A stretch of DNA of 64,000 nucleotides from Pseudomonas nunensis (GTDB lineage: Bacteria > Pseudomonadota > Gammaproteobacteria > Pseudomonadales > Pseudomonadaceae): positions 3,660,501 to 3,724,500 of the forward strand of contig NZ_CP101125.1 in assembly GCF_024296925.1 (NCBI RefSeq), written 5' to 3'. Shown one piece after another: positions 25,190 to 33,716 of this stretch (positions are counted from its first letter, which is position 1; the number at the start of each line of letters is the position of its first letter). A program made the position numbers and the translations under genes. Under the pieces are notes generated by a model. That model had not been told where the DNA came from and did no database searches. It saw only the letters and a list, made by a program, of their open reading frames with translations.

Positions 25190-27001
25190 CTAGCGATAAC
25201 CCCGGGCCTGCAAATCGAACAACTGCGCATAACGCCCACCCGCCGCCACCAGGCTGTCGTGATCGCCGCGCTCCAGAATCGTCCCTTGGTCCAGCACGAT
25301 GATGTGGTCGGCGTTGCGCACACTGGAAAACCGGTGCGAGATCAGCAGGGTCATGCGGTCCTGGGTGTGCTGGCTGAAATGCTCGAACACCGCCGCTTCC
25401 GCTGCAGGGTCGAGGGCTGAAGTCGGTTCGTCGAGAATCAGGATGTCGGCGTCGCGGCGCATGTAGGCGCGGGACAACGCGATCTTCTGCCATTGCCCGC
25501 CGGACAACTCCTGACCACCGGCAAACCAGCGCCCCAGTTGCGTGGCATAACCACGATCCAGCCCTTCGATAAACGGTGCGGCCATGCCTTCGGCGGCCGC
25601 CGCTTTCCAACGTTGTTCATTGTCAAAAGCCAGGGTGTCGCCGACGCCAATGTTCTCGCCCACGGAGAACTGATAGCGAATGTAGTCCTGGAAAATTACG
25701 CCGATACGCCGGCGCAACGCATCTTCTTCCCAGCTATTCAGGTCACTGCCGTCCAGCAGAATTCGGCCCTGATCAGGGCGATAGAGCCGGGTCAGCAATT
25801 TGATCAGCGTGGTCTTGCCCGAACCGTTTTCTCCCACCAGCGCCACGCTGCGACCGGGCACCAAATGCAGGTCGATGCCTTCCAGCGCCGCGCGACTGGC
25901 CCCCGGATACTTAAACCCGACGTTCTCGAGCCGCAGCCCATCGCCGGGCACTGCGCCCACGATCAGGCTGCCGTTATCGCTCACCACCGGTTCGGCCAGA
26001 TATTCGTAAAGGGCCGACAGGTACAAACCGTCCTCGTAAAGACCGCTGATCGCACTGAGACTACTGCTGACGGCGGTTTGCCCCTGCTTGAACAGCACCA
26101 GGTACATGGTCATCTGCCCGAGGCTGATATTGCCGTGCACGGTGTCCACCACCACCCACGCATACGCCAGGTAAAACGCCCCGGTGCCCAGCAACCCGAG
26201 CACAAAACCCCAGCCATCGCGGCGCAAGGTCAGGCGCCGGTCTTCGGCGTAAAGCCGGGCAAACGTGTCGCGATAACGCTTCAACAGCAACGGCGCAAAG
26301 CCGAACAGCTTGACCTCTTTGATGTAGGCCTCGTGGGACAGCAGCGTCTCGATGTAACTCTGCTGCCGACTCTCCGGCGCCCGACGGGTGAACAGCCGAA
26401 ATGCATCCCCGGAAAAATGCGCCTCGGCAAAGAACACCGGCAACGCACCGACCACCAGCAACACCAGCGCCCACGGCGAAAAATGCACCAGCAGCACACC
26501 GAAACTGATCAGCACAATCAGGTTCTGGATCAACCCCAACGACTTCATCACCAACGCCAACGGCCGGGTCGAAGCCTCGCGCCGGACCCGCACCAACTTG
26601 TCGTAGAACTCGGAATTCTCGAACTGCACCAACGACAACGTCTGGGCCTTTTCCAGAATCATCGTGTTGACCTTCTGCCCCAACTGCACCCGCAACAGCG
26701 ACTGCTGAACCGACAACGCCCGTTGCGTCCCGGACAACAACGCCAACACCCCCGCCTCGAACAACACATAACGCACCACCGGCCACAACGGCGCACTGCC
26801 CTGCTGCGCGTGTAATTGCATGGCGGTAACAACCGCGTCGACGATGCGCTGGCCGAGCCAGGCAGCGAGTGCCGGCAGCACACCCGCGATCAGGGTGGCC
26901 AGCACCAGGCCGAGGAATAATCCGCGAGACGTGCCCCAGACCAACAGCAAGGCGCGTCTCGCCTGGTCGAGCAGAGCGGCGAAACGGGTAAGGGTTGGCA
27001 T
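25190..27001 (-). CDS. ABC exporter, fused permease and ATPase
   Basis: 603 residues: an N-terminal transmembrane domain (about 1-330, six helices) and an ATP-binding domain with Walker A GENGSGKTT, signature LSGGQWQKIALSR, Walker B ILILDEPTSALD and the H-loop ISHRF. It is a half-transporter expected to work as a homodimer, of the lipid/peptide exporter class (MsbA/bacteriocin-exporter-like, no peptidase domain). ATG 27001 is chosen because homology-like sequence begins there; no clear ribosome site is visible. Adjacent genes do not identify the cargo. Confidence 0.88.
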   Translation of the reverse strand: MPTLTRFAALLDQARRALLLVWGTSRGLFLGLVLATLIAGVLPALAAWLGQRIVDAVVTAMQLHAQQGSAPLWPVVRYVLFEAGVLALLSGTQRALSVQQSLLRVQLGQKVNTMILEKAQTLSLVQFENSEFYDKLVRVRREASTRPLALVMKSLGLIQNLIVLISFGVLLVHFSPWALVLLVVGALPVFFAEAHFSGDAFRLFTRRAPESRQQSYIETLLSHEAYIKEVKLFGFAPLLLKRYRDTFARLYAEDRRLTLRRDGWGFVLGLLGTGAFYLAYAWVVVDTVHGNISLGQMTMYLVLFKQGQTAVSSSLSAISGLYEDGLYLSALYEYLAEPVVSDNGSLIVGAVPGDGLRLENVGFKYPGASRAALEGIDLHLVPGRSVALVGENGSGKTTLIKLLTRLYRPDQGRILLDGSDLNSWEEDALRRRIGVIFQDYIRYQFSVGENIGVGDTLAFDNEQRWKAAAAEGMAAPFIEGLDRGYATQLGRWFAGGQELSGGQWQKIALSRAYMRRDADILILDEPTSALDPAAEAAVFEHFSQHTQDRMTLLISHRFSSVRNADHIIVLDQGTILERGDHDSLVAAGGRYAQLFDLQARGYR

Positions 27002-27162
27002 GGGGCGATTGGCTCGGCAAGGACGGACGTTGATGAGCCATGGTACTTCAGCATAGCGATGAGAGGAGCTGCGAAAGAACTGTAACGTTTGTTCGCTTGA
27101 CGCACGCACACGTGCGGCTGAGGATCGCCTGCCATTTAAGCTGCTATGCAAGGAGGCCAGAA

Positions 27163-27741
27163 TTGATACCTGAATGGAATCCACAAGGACTTATTCCTCC
27201 AATCAATGAGCACAATCCAGCGGGGATGGACAGATCTCCCTACCAAGTTGATCTAGTAGCATTCGTGGAGCGCTTCGCTATCAACCTGGACCGGTGTGCT
27301 ATTTTGGAAGGCTATCTCTCACACCGTTCTGAGCTTCATAGAATGGGCATGATTGAGGGTTTCCAATGGTTGGATGGCAGTTTCACAGAGAACATCGAGC
27401 TCTCTGATCAACGATCACCCCGAGATATTGATGTCGTTACCTTCACTTTTGAGGGAGACGAGTTCTACGATTGCTTACAGCCTGATCAACTAAGATTATT
27501 GGGAGCAACATGGGAGGATCAGTCCTTCATAAAAAATCAATTCAAAGTCGATTTTTATGTTCAATCTCTCAGTGATGCGCCAGAGCGCCTGGTAGAAATA
27601 ACATCGTACTGGTACAGCATGTGGTCCCATCGAAGAACCAAGCAGTGGAAGGGTTTCCTGCGGGTTGATCTTGCCCCACGCCAGGATCAAGCAGCAATCG
27701 CCATGCTGAAGGCTCGTAAAAAGGAGCTCACTCATGAATAG
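27163..27741 (+). CDS. Nucleotidyltransferase-like protein (DUF6932 type)
   Basis: 192 residues, beginning with TTG 27163 behind a strong AAGGAGG. It has a minimal nucleotidyltransferase pattern: GS at 72-73 (LDGSFTEN), metal carboxylates Asp88 and Asp90 (PRDIDVV), and a third candidate Asp130 in a beta strand (FKVDFYV). It resembles the DUF6932 family, often annotated only as hypothetical. The stop overlaps the ATG of the next gene by 8 bases, so the two are translationally coupled. Base composition is clearly more AT-rich than the surroundings, suggesting horizontal acquisition. Possible roles include the antitoxin-like partner of a toxin pair or part of a defence module; no function is demonstrated. 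Confidence 0.75.
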   Translation: MIPEWNPQGLIPPINEHNPAGMDRSPYQVDLVAFVERFAINLDRCAILEGYLSHRSELHRMGMIEGFQWLDGSFTENIELSDQRSPRDIDVVTFTFEGDEFYDCLQPDQLRLLGATWEDQSFIKNQFKVDFYVQSLSDAPERLVEITSYWYSMWSHRRTKQWKGFLRVDLAPRQDQAAIAMLKARKKELTHE

Positions 27742-28639
27742 GAATGAATATCTGCATAAATCAGCAGAACTTCTTTTCCTAGAGAAGCAGCTGGAAAAGC
27801 CTGGGCTCAGCAAGCTTTCTGCGATGTCCATTCGCTCTCGGATAGCTGAAGCAAAATCGTATCTGGAAACGAATAGTCAGGACACCTATCAGCCGGCCAA
27901 GGTCATTCTGACCTATCGTGGCGCGCCTGTTTGGGGAACGCACGGTGTTCTAGCCGAATTTGGCGCAGCTGCCACCCAGGCATTCAGCGAGGCTATTGCC
28001 ACAATTGCTGCTTCTATCTCCGGCACCCTCGCCGACAAAGGACCTATCCCAAACCGTTCGAGTAATCAGTTGCTCATAACAGGGACCGCTTTGGGCTCTT
28101 TTGGATTCGAGCTGGAAGAAGTGCCCGCGCAAACGCAACTTGAGATTGAGGGCACAACCTCAGTGTCACTGGCGATAGATTTGATGGCGGAATTGCTGGA
28201 AGCAACGACTAAAAGTGACGAAGAGTTATCCGAGCCTGTTTCACGGCTTGCCGATAGAGCGATATCCAGCGTTTCTGATTTTTTGGGAAAGCTTTCCAGC
28301 TACGATGCTTCTTGCTCGCTGACCACCCGCACCAGGCAATTTCAGTTTACCGATAGCGAACAGGTTCGACGCAGCAAGGCCCGACTGAACCTGGATAACA
28401 TTCAGGAAACCGTAGAGACGTTCACGGGTGAATTTATTGGAGCACTTCCAGACAAGCGCTCGTTCGAATTTAAAACTGCCGATGGATTGGTGATTTATGG
28501 AAGCATCGCACGAGAACTCCCTAACCCCAATGCTGTGAATCTGCACCTCTATAAAACCTATGACGTCACATTGAGCACCAAGCGAATCGGCTCCAGCAAA
28601 CCCCGCTATATTCTGCATCGATTTCCTTGGACTGATTAA
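27734..28639 (+). CDS. Hypothetical protein, partner of the nucleotidyltransferase-like gene
   Basis: 301 residues, no family recognised. The N-terminal about 55 residues are charged and helical (KSAELLFLEKQLEKPGLSKL). The middle has VILTYRGAPVWGTHGVLAEF and an alanine-rich helix (AATQAFSEAIATIAASISG). The C-terminal half is beta-rich (ending YILHRFPWTD). No signal peptide, membrane helix, HEPN R-x4-6-H motif or nuclease signature was found. It overlaps the upstream gene by 8 bases and is followed by a strong terminator, so the two genes form a closed AT-rich cassette. Confidence 0.75.
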   Translation: MNRNEYLHKSAELLFLEKQLEKPGLSKLSAMSIRSRIAEAKSYLETNSQDTYQPAKVILTYRGAPVWGTHGVLAEFGAAATQAFSEAIATIAASISGTLADKGPIPNRSSNQLLITGTALGSFGFELEEVPAQTQLEIEGTTSVSLAIDLMAELLEATTKSDEELSEPVSRLADRAISSVSDFLGKLSSYDASCSLTTRTRQFQFTDSEQVRRSKARLNLDNIQETVETFTGEFIGALPDKRSFEFKTADGLVIYGSIARELPNPNAVNLHLYKTYDVTLSTKRIGSSKPRYILHRFPWTD

Positions 28640-28664
28640 TTCAGAGACTCGGTTATCCGAGTAC

Positions 28665-28706
28665 AAACAGCCCACCCTGTCATACGAAAAAGTGGGCTGT
28701 TTCTCG
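28665..28706 (+). terminator. Rho-independent terminator of the AT-rich cassette
   Basis: AAACAGCCCAC (28665-28675) pairs perfectly with GTGGGCTGTTT (28692-28702) around a 16-base loop; the right arm ends in T residues. It lies 26 bases after the hypothetical gene and could serve both strands. Confidence 0.85.
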
Positions 28707-28738
28707 AAGTCGCAGATAAAACCTCATCTGCGCAGGTT

Positions 28739-29779
28739 TTAGAGTTGATCTGAATCGGGCCCATTCGCGGCCCTTTCCTGAAACCGCGCCCGATACCGCC
28801 CCGGGCTCTCCCCCGTCCATTTCTTGAACGCCCGGTGAAACGCACTCGCTTCCTGAAACCCCAGTTGCTCGGCAATATCGCCCACGCTCGCCTTGCCATG
28901 GCGCAACTGCTCAAACGCCACCCCACGACGCACTTCGTCCTTGATCTCCTGATACGAGCAACCTTCGCGCTCCAGTTTGCGGCGGAAGGTGCTGGGGCTC
29001 AGGTGTTGTTCGAGGGCGAAGGCCTGCAGGGTTGGCCATTGGCTGTAATGGCTGTTGCGCAGGCGTTGGTGAACCTGGGATGCGAGGCCGTGTTGATTGC
29101 GGAAGCGGATCACCAGCCATTGCGGCGCGGTGCGCAGGAATACTTTGAGTGACGCCAGGTCTTGCACCACGGGCAGGCGCAGGTAATGGCTGGCGAACTC
29201 GATTTCGGTGCGTTCAGTGCCGAAGGTCAGGTTGGGGCCCCAGAGCAGTCGGTCGTCGCTGAGGGAGACGCGGCCGTGGCGAAAATCTGCGCGATCGATG
29301 GGGATGCGTCGTCCGCCGAGCCAGCACAACAGGCTGATCATCAGCACCATGAAGGTTTCTTCGCCCAGGCAACTGACGTCGTTGTCGGTCGAGCGGGTTT
29401 GCAGGCTGATGACTGCACGCTTGCCACGCACGGTCAGCGTGCCGCGAAAGTCGCTGAGGAACAGGGCGAAGTAGGCCAGGCATTGGCGCATGGCTTTGTG
29501 CAGGTCGGGTTCCTGGATCAGCGCCCGGCAAATCAAAGCGAAACTGCCGAGTGGCATGCCGTGGCTGTCGAGGCCGAAGAACTCGTCGTTGAGCTCGCGT
29601 ATCTGCAGCAACCACAGCGCGGCAAAAGCGTTGGCCGGAACGCGGGCCGTGGGCTGGTCGAGCAACGCCGGGTCGATATTGGCCTGCTCCAGCACGGCCG
29701 CCAGACGCTGCGGATTGTCCTCCAGCCGATGGATCATCGCCCGCACGAAGTAGGCTGCCACTGAATCCTTTTCCCGCAT
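28739..29779 (-). CDS. AraC-family regulator with arabinose-binding-like sensor domain
   Basis: 346 residues of the OruR/ArgR-like AraC branch: an N-terminal ligand domain (about 15-210) and a C-terminal HTH_18 domain (QAFALEQHLSPSTFRRKLER ... SVGDIAEQLGFQEASAFHRA). ATG 29779 has GGAGAA about ten bases upstream. It diverges from the 3-hydroxyacyl-CoA dehydrogenase gene and probably activates it. Such regulators frequently control fatty-acid, carnitine-related or amino-acid catabolism; the inducer is not evident. Confidence 0.88.
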   Translation of the reverse strand: MREKDSVAAYFVRAMIHRLEDNPQRLAAVLEQANIDPALLDQPTARVPANAFAALWLLQIRELNDEFFGLDSHGMPLGSFALICRALIQEPDLHKAMRQCLAYFALFLSDFRGTLTVRGKRAVISLQTRSTDNDVSCLGEETFMVLMISLLCWLGGRRIPIDRADFRHGRVSLSDDRLLWGPNLTFGTERTEIEFASHYLRLPVVQDLASLKVFLRTAPQWLVIRFRNQHGLASQVHQRLRNSHYSQWPTLQAFALEQHLSPSTFRRKLEREGCSYQEIKDEVRRGVAFEQLRHGKASVGDIAEQLGFQEASAFHRAFKKWTGESPGRYRARFQERAANGPDSDQL

Positions 29780-29944
29780 GTGAACGCTTTTCTCCCCATC
29801 GCCCGAATGGCAAAAAACACCACTGCCGTTGAACAGTTGCGGCATAGGACAAGCGCCCTGCCGCCTCTAGACTCGCGCCATAGTACGCCTTCGGCTGTTC
29901 TGGCGGCCAAGGTATCGAAGGGTTTGATCGCAAGGATTTCAAGC

Positions 29945-30796
29945 ATGCATCTGCAACACATCGGCGTGATTGGCGCGGGCACCATGGGCAACGGGATTGC
30001 GCAGGTCTGCGCGGTGGCCGGCTTCAACGTGACCTTGATCGATATCAGCGAGAGCGCCCTGCAAAAAGCCCTCGCGACCGTCGGCAAGAACCTTGATCGG
30101 CAAGTCGCCAAAGCGACGTTGAGTGAAGAGCAGAAGCTTGCCGCCCTCGACAAGATCCGCACCAGCACCGACTACAGCAGCCTGCACAGCGTGCAACTGG
30201 TGATCGAAGCCGCCACCGAAAACCTCGACCTGAAACTGCGAGTGCTGCAACAGATCGCCGCGCAGGTCAGCGCCGAGTGTGTGATTGCGTCCAACACTTC
30301 ATCGCTGTCGATTACCCAACTCGCCGCCAGCGTAAGCCAGCCCGAGCGTTTCATCGGCCTGCACTTCTTCAACCCGGTGCCGGTGATGGGGCTGATCGAA
30401 GTGATTCGCGGCCTGCAAACCAGCGACGCGACCCACGCACTGGCGCTGGACATGACCACCACCCTGGGCAAAACCGCGATCACTGCCGGCAACCGTCCGG
30501 GTTTCGTGGTGAACCGGATTCTGGTGCCGATGATCAACGAAGCAATCCTGGTGCTACAGGAAGGCCTGGCCACGGCAGACGACATCGACGCCGGCATGCG
30601 CCTGGGCTGCAACCAGCCGATCGGTCCGCTGGCGTTGGCCGATCTGATTGGCCTGGACACGGTGCTGGCGATCCTCGAAGCGTTCTACGACGGCTTCAAC
30701 GACAGCAAATATCGCCCGGCGCCGCTGCTCAAGGAAATGGTCGCCGCCGGCTACCTGGGACGCAAAACGGGGCGCGGCTTCCATGCCTATGCCTGA
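29945..30796 (+). CDS. 3-hydroxybutyryl-CoA / 3-hydroxyacyl-CoA dehydrogenase
   Basis: 283 residues, the typical length of single-domain HbdA/PaaH enzymes that oxidise 3-hydroxyacyl-CoA with NAD(P)+. The Rossmann motif GVIGAGTMGNGIAQ is at 7-20, the catalytic serine and histidine are in SNTSS and LHFFNPVPVM, and the C-terminal dimerisation domain has NRPGFVVNRIL. AAGGAT precedes ATG 29945. It overlaps the downstream TetR gene by 8-14 bases and is divergent from an AraC gene, so the three likely form one regulatory unit. Confidence 0.92.
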   Translation: MHLQHIGVIGAGTMGNGIAQVCAVAGFNVTLIDISESALQKALATVGKNLDRQVAKATLSEEQKLAALDKIRTSTDYSSLHSVQLVIEAATENLDLKLRVLQQIAAQVSAECVIASNTSSLSITQLAASVSQPERFIGLHFFNPVPVMGLIEVIRGLQTSDATHALALDMTTTLGKTAITAGNRPGFVVNRILVPMINEAILVLQEGLATADDIDAGMRLGCNQPIGPLALADLIGLDTVLAILEAFYDGFNDSKYRPAPLLKEMVAAGYLGRKTGRGFHAYA

Positions 30797-31379
30797 GCGT
30801 TGTTCGCGCTTCGCCGAGTACCGGGACAAAGTGCTGGAGCTGTTCGCCAGCAAGGGTTTCGGCCAGGTCGGCATGCGCGAACTCGCCACCTGCCTGGGGC
30901 TCGCCCCGGGCTCGTTGTATCACCACTACCCGAGCAAGCAGCACTTGCTGGCGGACTTGATTGAAGAGTTCTACGAAGAGCTGCTGGCGACGCTTGGGCG
31001 CATCGAGAAAAAGACCAAACGCGACTTGTTGCCAAGGCTGATTCAGGCGCACCTGAACCTGCACCGGGAAATGCCCTGGCATTTTCGTCTGGCGGAGCGG
31101 GACAGCGGTTGTTTGAATGACGATCAGCAGGCGCGGGTCCGGCAGTTGCGCGAGCAATACGAACGCACGCTAATGCAAATGCTCGGCAGCAAATCCCGGC
31201 TCGGTGACCCGGCTCAGTCAGCCGTCGGTCACGCAATCGCCAACTTGCTCAACAGCGCACCAGGCTGGCTGACCCAGCATCCATTGGCCGATGCCGAGCG
31301 TGATGAATTGCTGGAAAACCTGGTGAGCGGCGCCGTCGAGCGCTTGCTGCGTCCCTCGGCCCCGCGAGCGGTTGCCTGA
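30783..31379 (+). CDS. TetR-family transcriptional regulator
   Basis: About 198 residues with the TetR helix-turn-helix near the N-terminus (GMRELATCLGLAPGSLYHHYPSKQ region) and a helical ligand domain. Two starts are possible, ATG 30783 and ATG 30789, both inside the end of the dehydrogenase gene, which points to translational coupling. It probably senses an acyl-CoA or related metabolite handled by the dehydrogenase; this is inferred from coupling alone. Confidence 0.87.
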   Translation: MPMPERCSRFAEYRDKVLELFASKGFGQVGMRELATCLGLAPGSLYHHYPSKQHLLADLIEEFYEELLATLGRIEKKTKRDLLPRLIQAHLNLHREMPWHFRLAERDSGCLNDDQQARVRQLREQYERTLMQMLGSKSRLGDPAQSAVGHAIANLLNSAPGWLTQHPLADAERDELLENLVSGAVERLLRPSAPRAVA

Positions 31380-31434
31380 GGCCCGCACCTTCACGGCATA
31401 ATGGCGCCCCCTCAAAACACCAAAAGGATTTCGT

Positions 31435-32037
31435 GTGTTCTCGCGCCTCAATACCCTGTGGACAGGGCTGTTCTACGCCATGAGCTGGCTCGTTGTACTC
31501 GTCTTGATGTTGCACTACGCCTTCTACGATTGGTTGTTGATCACACCGATTGATGTTGGCGGCACGTTTATGGGCGGCGGCATGGCCACGCAGCTGTATC
31601 TGATGGGCTGGACCGTGGCCACGCTGGGCCTGATCGTCGCCGTGCTGTTACGCCTGCCCGGCGCCCTCTACGGCTGGATCGGCGCCGGCCTGGTGCCGTT
31701 GGGCATCGGTGCCTGGTGGCAACTGAACTACCCGGACAATGGGGAAGAAGTGATCTACAGCACCAGCCCCCACGAGATCGGCACCGTGATGCTGATCGGC
31801 GTAATGTTGCTGGGCAGCGGACTCTACGTGCGCGCCAAACGCAAACGCTGGGCGCTGGACCGGGAGTTCATGTCGGTGCAATTCATTGTCGCCATGATGC
31901 TTGCCGCATTCTTCATTGGCGTGCCCATGGCGATTTACAAGCAGCAAAACCTGCCCCACTGCGCCTTCAGCAAGGAAGGTCAGCAATTGACGGTGTGCCT
32001 GGGCGATGACGACAACGAAAGCGTCATCGTCGATTGA
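31435..32037 (+). CDS. Inner-membrane protein of unknown function
   Basis: 200 residues with four hydrophobic helices (roughly 8-30, 55-75, 80-97 and 110-130) plus another near 145-165, and a short acidic C-terminal tail with two cysteines (LPHCAFSKEGQQLTVCLGDD). The start is GTG 31435 behind AAAAGGA. No family was recognised. It stands alone between the TetR gene and a VOC protein. Confidence 0.75.
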   Translation: MFSRLNTLWTGLFYAMSWLVVLVLMLHYAFYDWLLITPIDVGGTFMGGGMATQLYLMGWTVATLGLIVAVLLRLPGALYGWIGAGLVPLGIGAWWQLNYPDNGEEVIYSTSPHEIGTVMLIGVMLLGSGLYVRAKRKRWALDREFMSVQFIVAMMLAAFFIGVPMAIYKQQNLPHCAFSKEGQQLTVCLGDDDNESVIVD

Positions 32038-32188
32038 TCGGGCAATAAGCCGCGCCTTGTCTATAGAAAAAACGTCTGAACAATCCCGGCAAAAGTTGCC
32101 CTCTAACGCTTTGCTATTTGAGGTCAAACCCCATTGAAGCTGGCGGCCGCCGTGGCCTCCAGCCAGACTCGGTTACCGGGAGTACAAC

Positions 32189-32602
32189 ATGAAAATCAAT
32201 CCCTACCTGATCTTCAACGGCGACTGCAAAGCCGCGTTCACTTACTACGCCAAGGCCCTGCCCGGCACCATCGACGCCATGATGACCTTCGGCGAAACCC
32301 CGGCCAAGGATCACGTACAGGCTGACTATCACAACCTGATCATCCACACCCGCCTGTCGGTGGGCGACCAGGCAATCATGGGTTCGGACACCACACCCGA
32401 CCGCCCGACCGATGACATGAGCGGCTTCTCGATTTCGCTCAACGTCGACAGCATCGCCGAAGCTGAGCGTGTTTTTGCCGCACTGGCGGATGGCGGCACG
32501 GTGCAGATGCCGCTGGAAGCGACGTTCTGGGCGGCGCGATTTGGAATGTTGGTGGACAGGTTTGGCGTGGCGTGGATGGTGAATTGCGAGAAGGATCAAT
32601 AA
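32189..32602 (+). CDS. VOC-fold protein, PhnB/YihB-like glyoxalase family
   Basis: 137 residues with the 3-demethylubiquinone/PhnB-like vicinal-oxygen-chelate fold: NPYLIFNGDCKAAFTYYAKA at the N-terminus and the C-terminal WAARFGMLVDRFGVAWMVN typical of this subfamily. Members have no confirmed enzymatic activity. CGGGAG precedes ATG 32189. Monocistronic. Confidence 0.88.
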   Translation: MKINPYLIFNGDCKAAFTYYAKALPGTIDAMMTFGETPAKDHVQADYHNLIIHTRLSVGDQAIMGSDTTPDRPTDDMSGFSISLNVDSIAEAERVFAALADGGTVQMPLEATFWAARFGMLVDRFGVAWMVNCEKDQ

Positions 32603-32660
32603 ACAGAAAATCTCCACCGTCAAAGATTGGGCTGTCTGGCTGACGCAGATTGACGAGTAC

Positions 32661-32757
32661 CTGTGGCGAGGGAGCTTGCTCCCGCTGGACTGCGTAGCTG
32701 TCCCAAATTTTTGTGAGCGCTACGCACTCAAGCGGGAGCAAGCTCCCTCGCCACAGG
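32661..32757. repeat. Inverted repeat, GTGGCGAGGGAGCTTGCTCC type
   Basis: Arms CTGTGGCGAGGGAGCTTGCT and AGCAAGCTCCCTCGCCACAG with an inner arm pair GACTGCGTAGC/GCTACGCACTC. A sister copy at 33612 flanks the other side of the next gene. Confidence 0.9.
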
Positions 32758-32843
32758 TTCCGTGTTCAACCGGGCCTTGTGGCAACTCCCTGCCCGTCTG
32801 CTACCTTCAACACGCCGTCCCCCGTCGCGTCAACGGAGTTCCA

Positions 32844-33605
32844 ATGAATCATCTGCTGATCGCACTGATCGTGTTCACCTGCCTGTTCGGCAGTGCGTTG
32901 GTGGGCTCGTATGTGCGGCAGCGCTTGCCCTCGCATCACCTGAGCGATGATTCCGTCGCCGTGCTGAAACTGGCCACCGGACTGATCGCGACCATGTCGG
33001 CGCTGGTGCTAGGCCTGCTGGTTTCGTCGGCAAAAGGCACGTTCGAAACCACCAACGCGCAACTGGAGAGCGCGGCGGCCAAGGTCGTCGAGTTTGACCG
33101 GGTGCTGGCGCGTTATGGCCCTGACACTCAACCGATCCGCACGCAACTCAAACACAACTACGCCGAAATCGTGCAGGTCCTCGCCTCCCGGGAGCCGTCC
33201 CGCCTGGCTCTGCTCGACAGCCCCGAAGCGATCAAACGCTCCGAAGCGCTGCAACAACAGGTCGCCGAGCTGTCCCCGACCACAGACTACCAACAAGCGC
33301 TCAAGGCTTCGGCCCTCCAGACGATGAATGCCGTGTTCGCTGCCCGCTGGCTGACCATGTTGCAGGCCAACCAGTCTATCCCGCCGGTGATGCTGGTGAT
33401 CCTCATCACCTGGCTGTCGATTATCTTTGGCTCATTCGGCTTGTTCGCTCCGCGCAATGGCACGATTGTGGTGGTGTTGCTGCTGTGCGCCGCGTCGACA
33501 GCGGCGACGATTTTGCTGGTTGAAGAGCTGAATCGACCGCTGGACGGGTTGATCAGTGTGTCGCTGGAGCCGATGGTGCACACCATGGACCGGTTGGGGC
33601 AATAA
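32844..33605 (+). CDS. DUF4239-like membrane protein
   Basis: 253 residues. An N-terminal helix (LLIALIVFTCLFGSALVGS) and a second helix (LATGLIATMSALVLGLLVSS) are followed by a soluble helical segment (about 65-165) and two C-terminal helices (PPVMLVILITWLSIIFGSFG, IVVVLLLCAASTAATILLV). This layout matches bestrophin-like DUF4239 proteins of unknown function. CGGAG precedes ATG 32844; the upstream open frame is repeat DNA. It is flanked on both sides by copies of the same inverted repeat. Confidence 0.75.
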   Translation: MNHLLIALIVFTCLFGSALVGSYVRQRLPSHHLSDDSVAVLKLATGLIATMSALVLGLLVSSAKGTFETTNAQLESAAAKVVEFDRVLARYGPDTQPIRTQLKHNYAEIVQVLASREPSRLALLDSPEAIKRSEALQQQVAELSPTTDYQQALKASALQTMNAVFAARWLTMLQANQSIPPVMLVILITWLSIIFGSFGLFAPRNGTIVVVLLLCAASTAATILLVEELNRPLDGLISVSLEPMVHTMDRLGQ

Positions 33606-33611
33606 CCGTCC

Positions 33612-33706
33612 TGTGGCGAGGGAGCTTGCTCCCGCTTGAGTGCGCAGCGCTCACAAGATTTTGGGGCCGCTTCGCAGCCCAGCGGGAGTAAGCTCCCTCG
33701 CCACAT
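33612..33706. repeat. Inverted repeat, GTGGCGAGGGAGCTTGCTCC type
   Basis: Arms CTGTGGCGAGGGAGCTTGCT and AGCTCCCTCGCCACA surrounding TTTTGGGGCCGCTTCGCAGC. It separates the DUF4239-like gene from the convergent EAL gene. Confidence 0.9.
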
Positions 33707-33716
33707 TGAGATCCTG

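Noticed and set aside
27163-28639. Classical MNT-HEPN toxin-antitoxin pair
   Set aside because: The nucleotidyltransferase pattern fits, but the partner is about 300 residues and lacks the HEPN R-x4-6-H motif.
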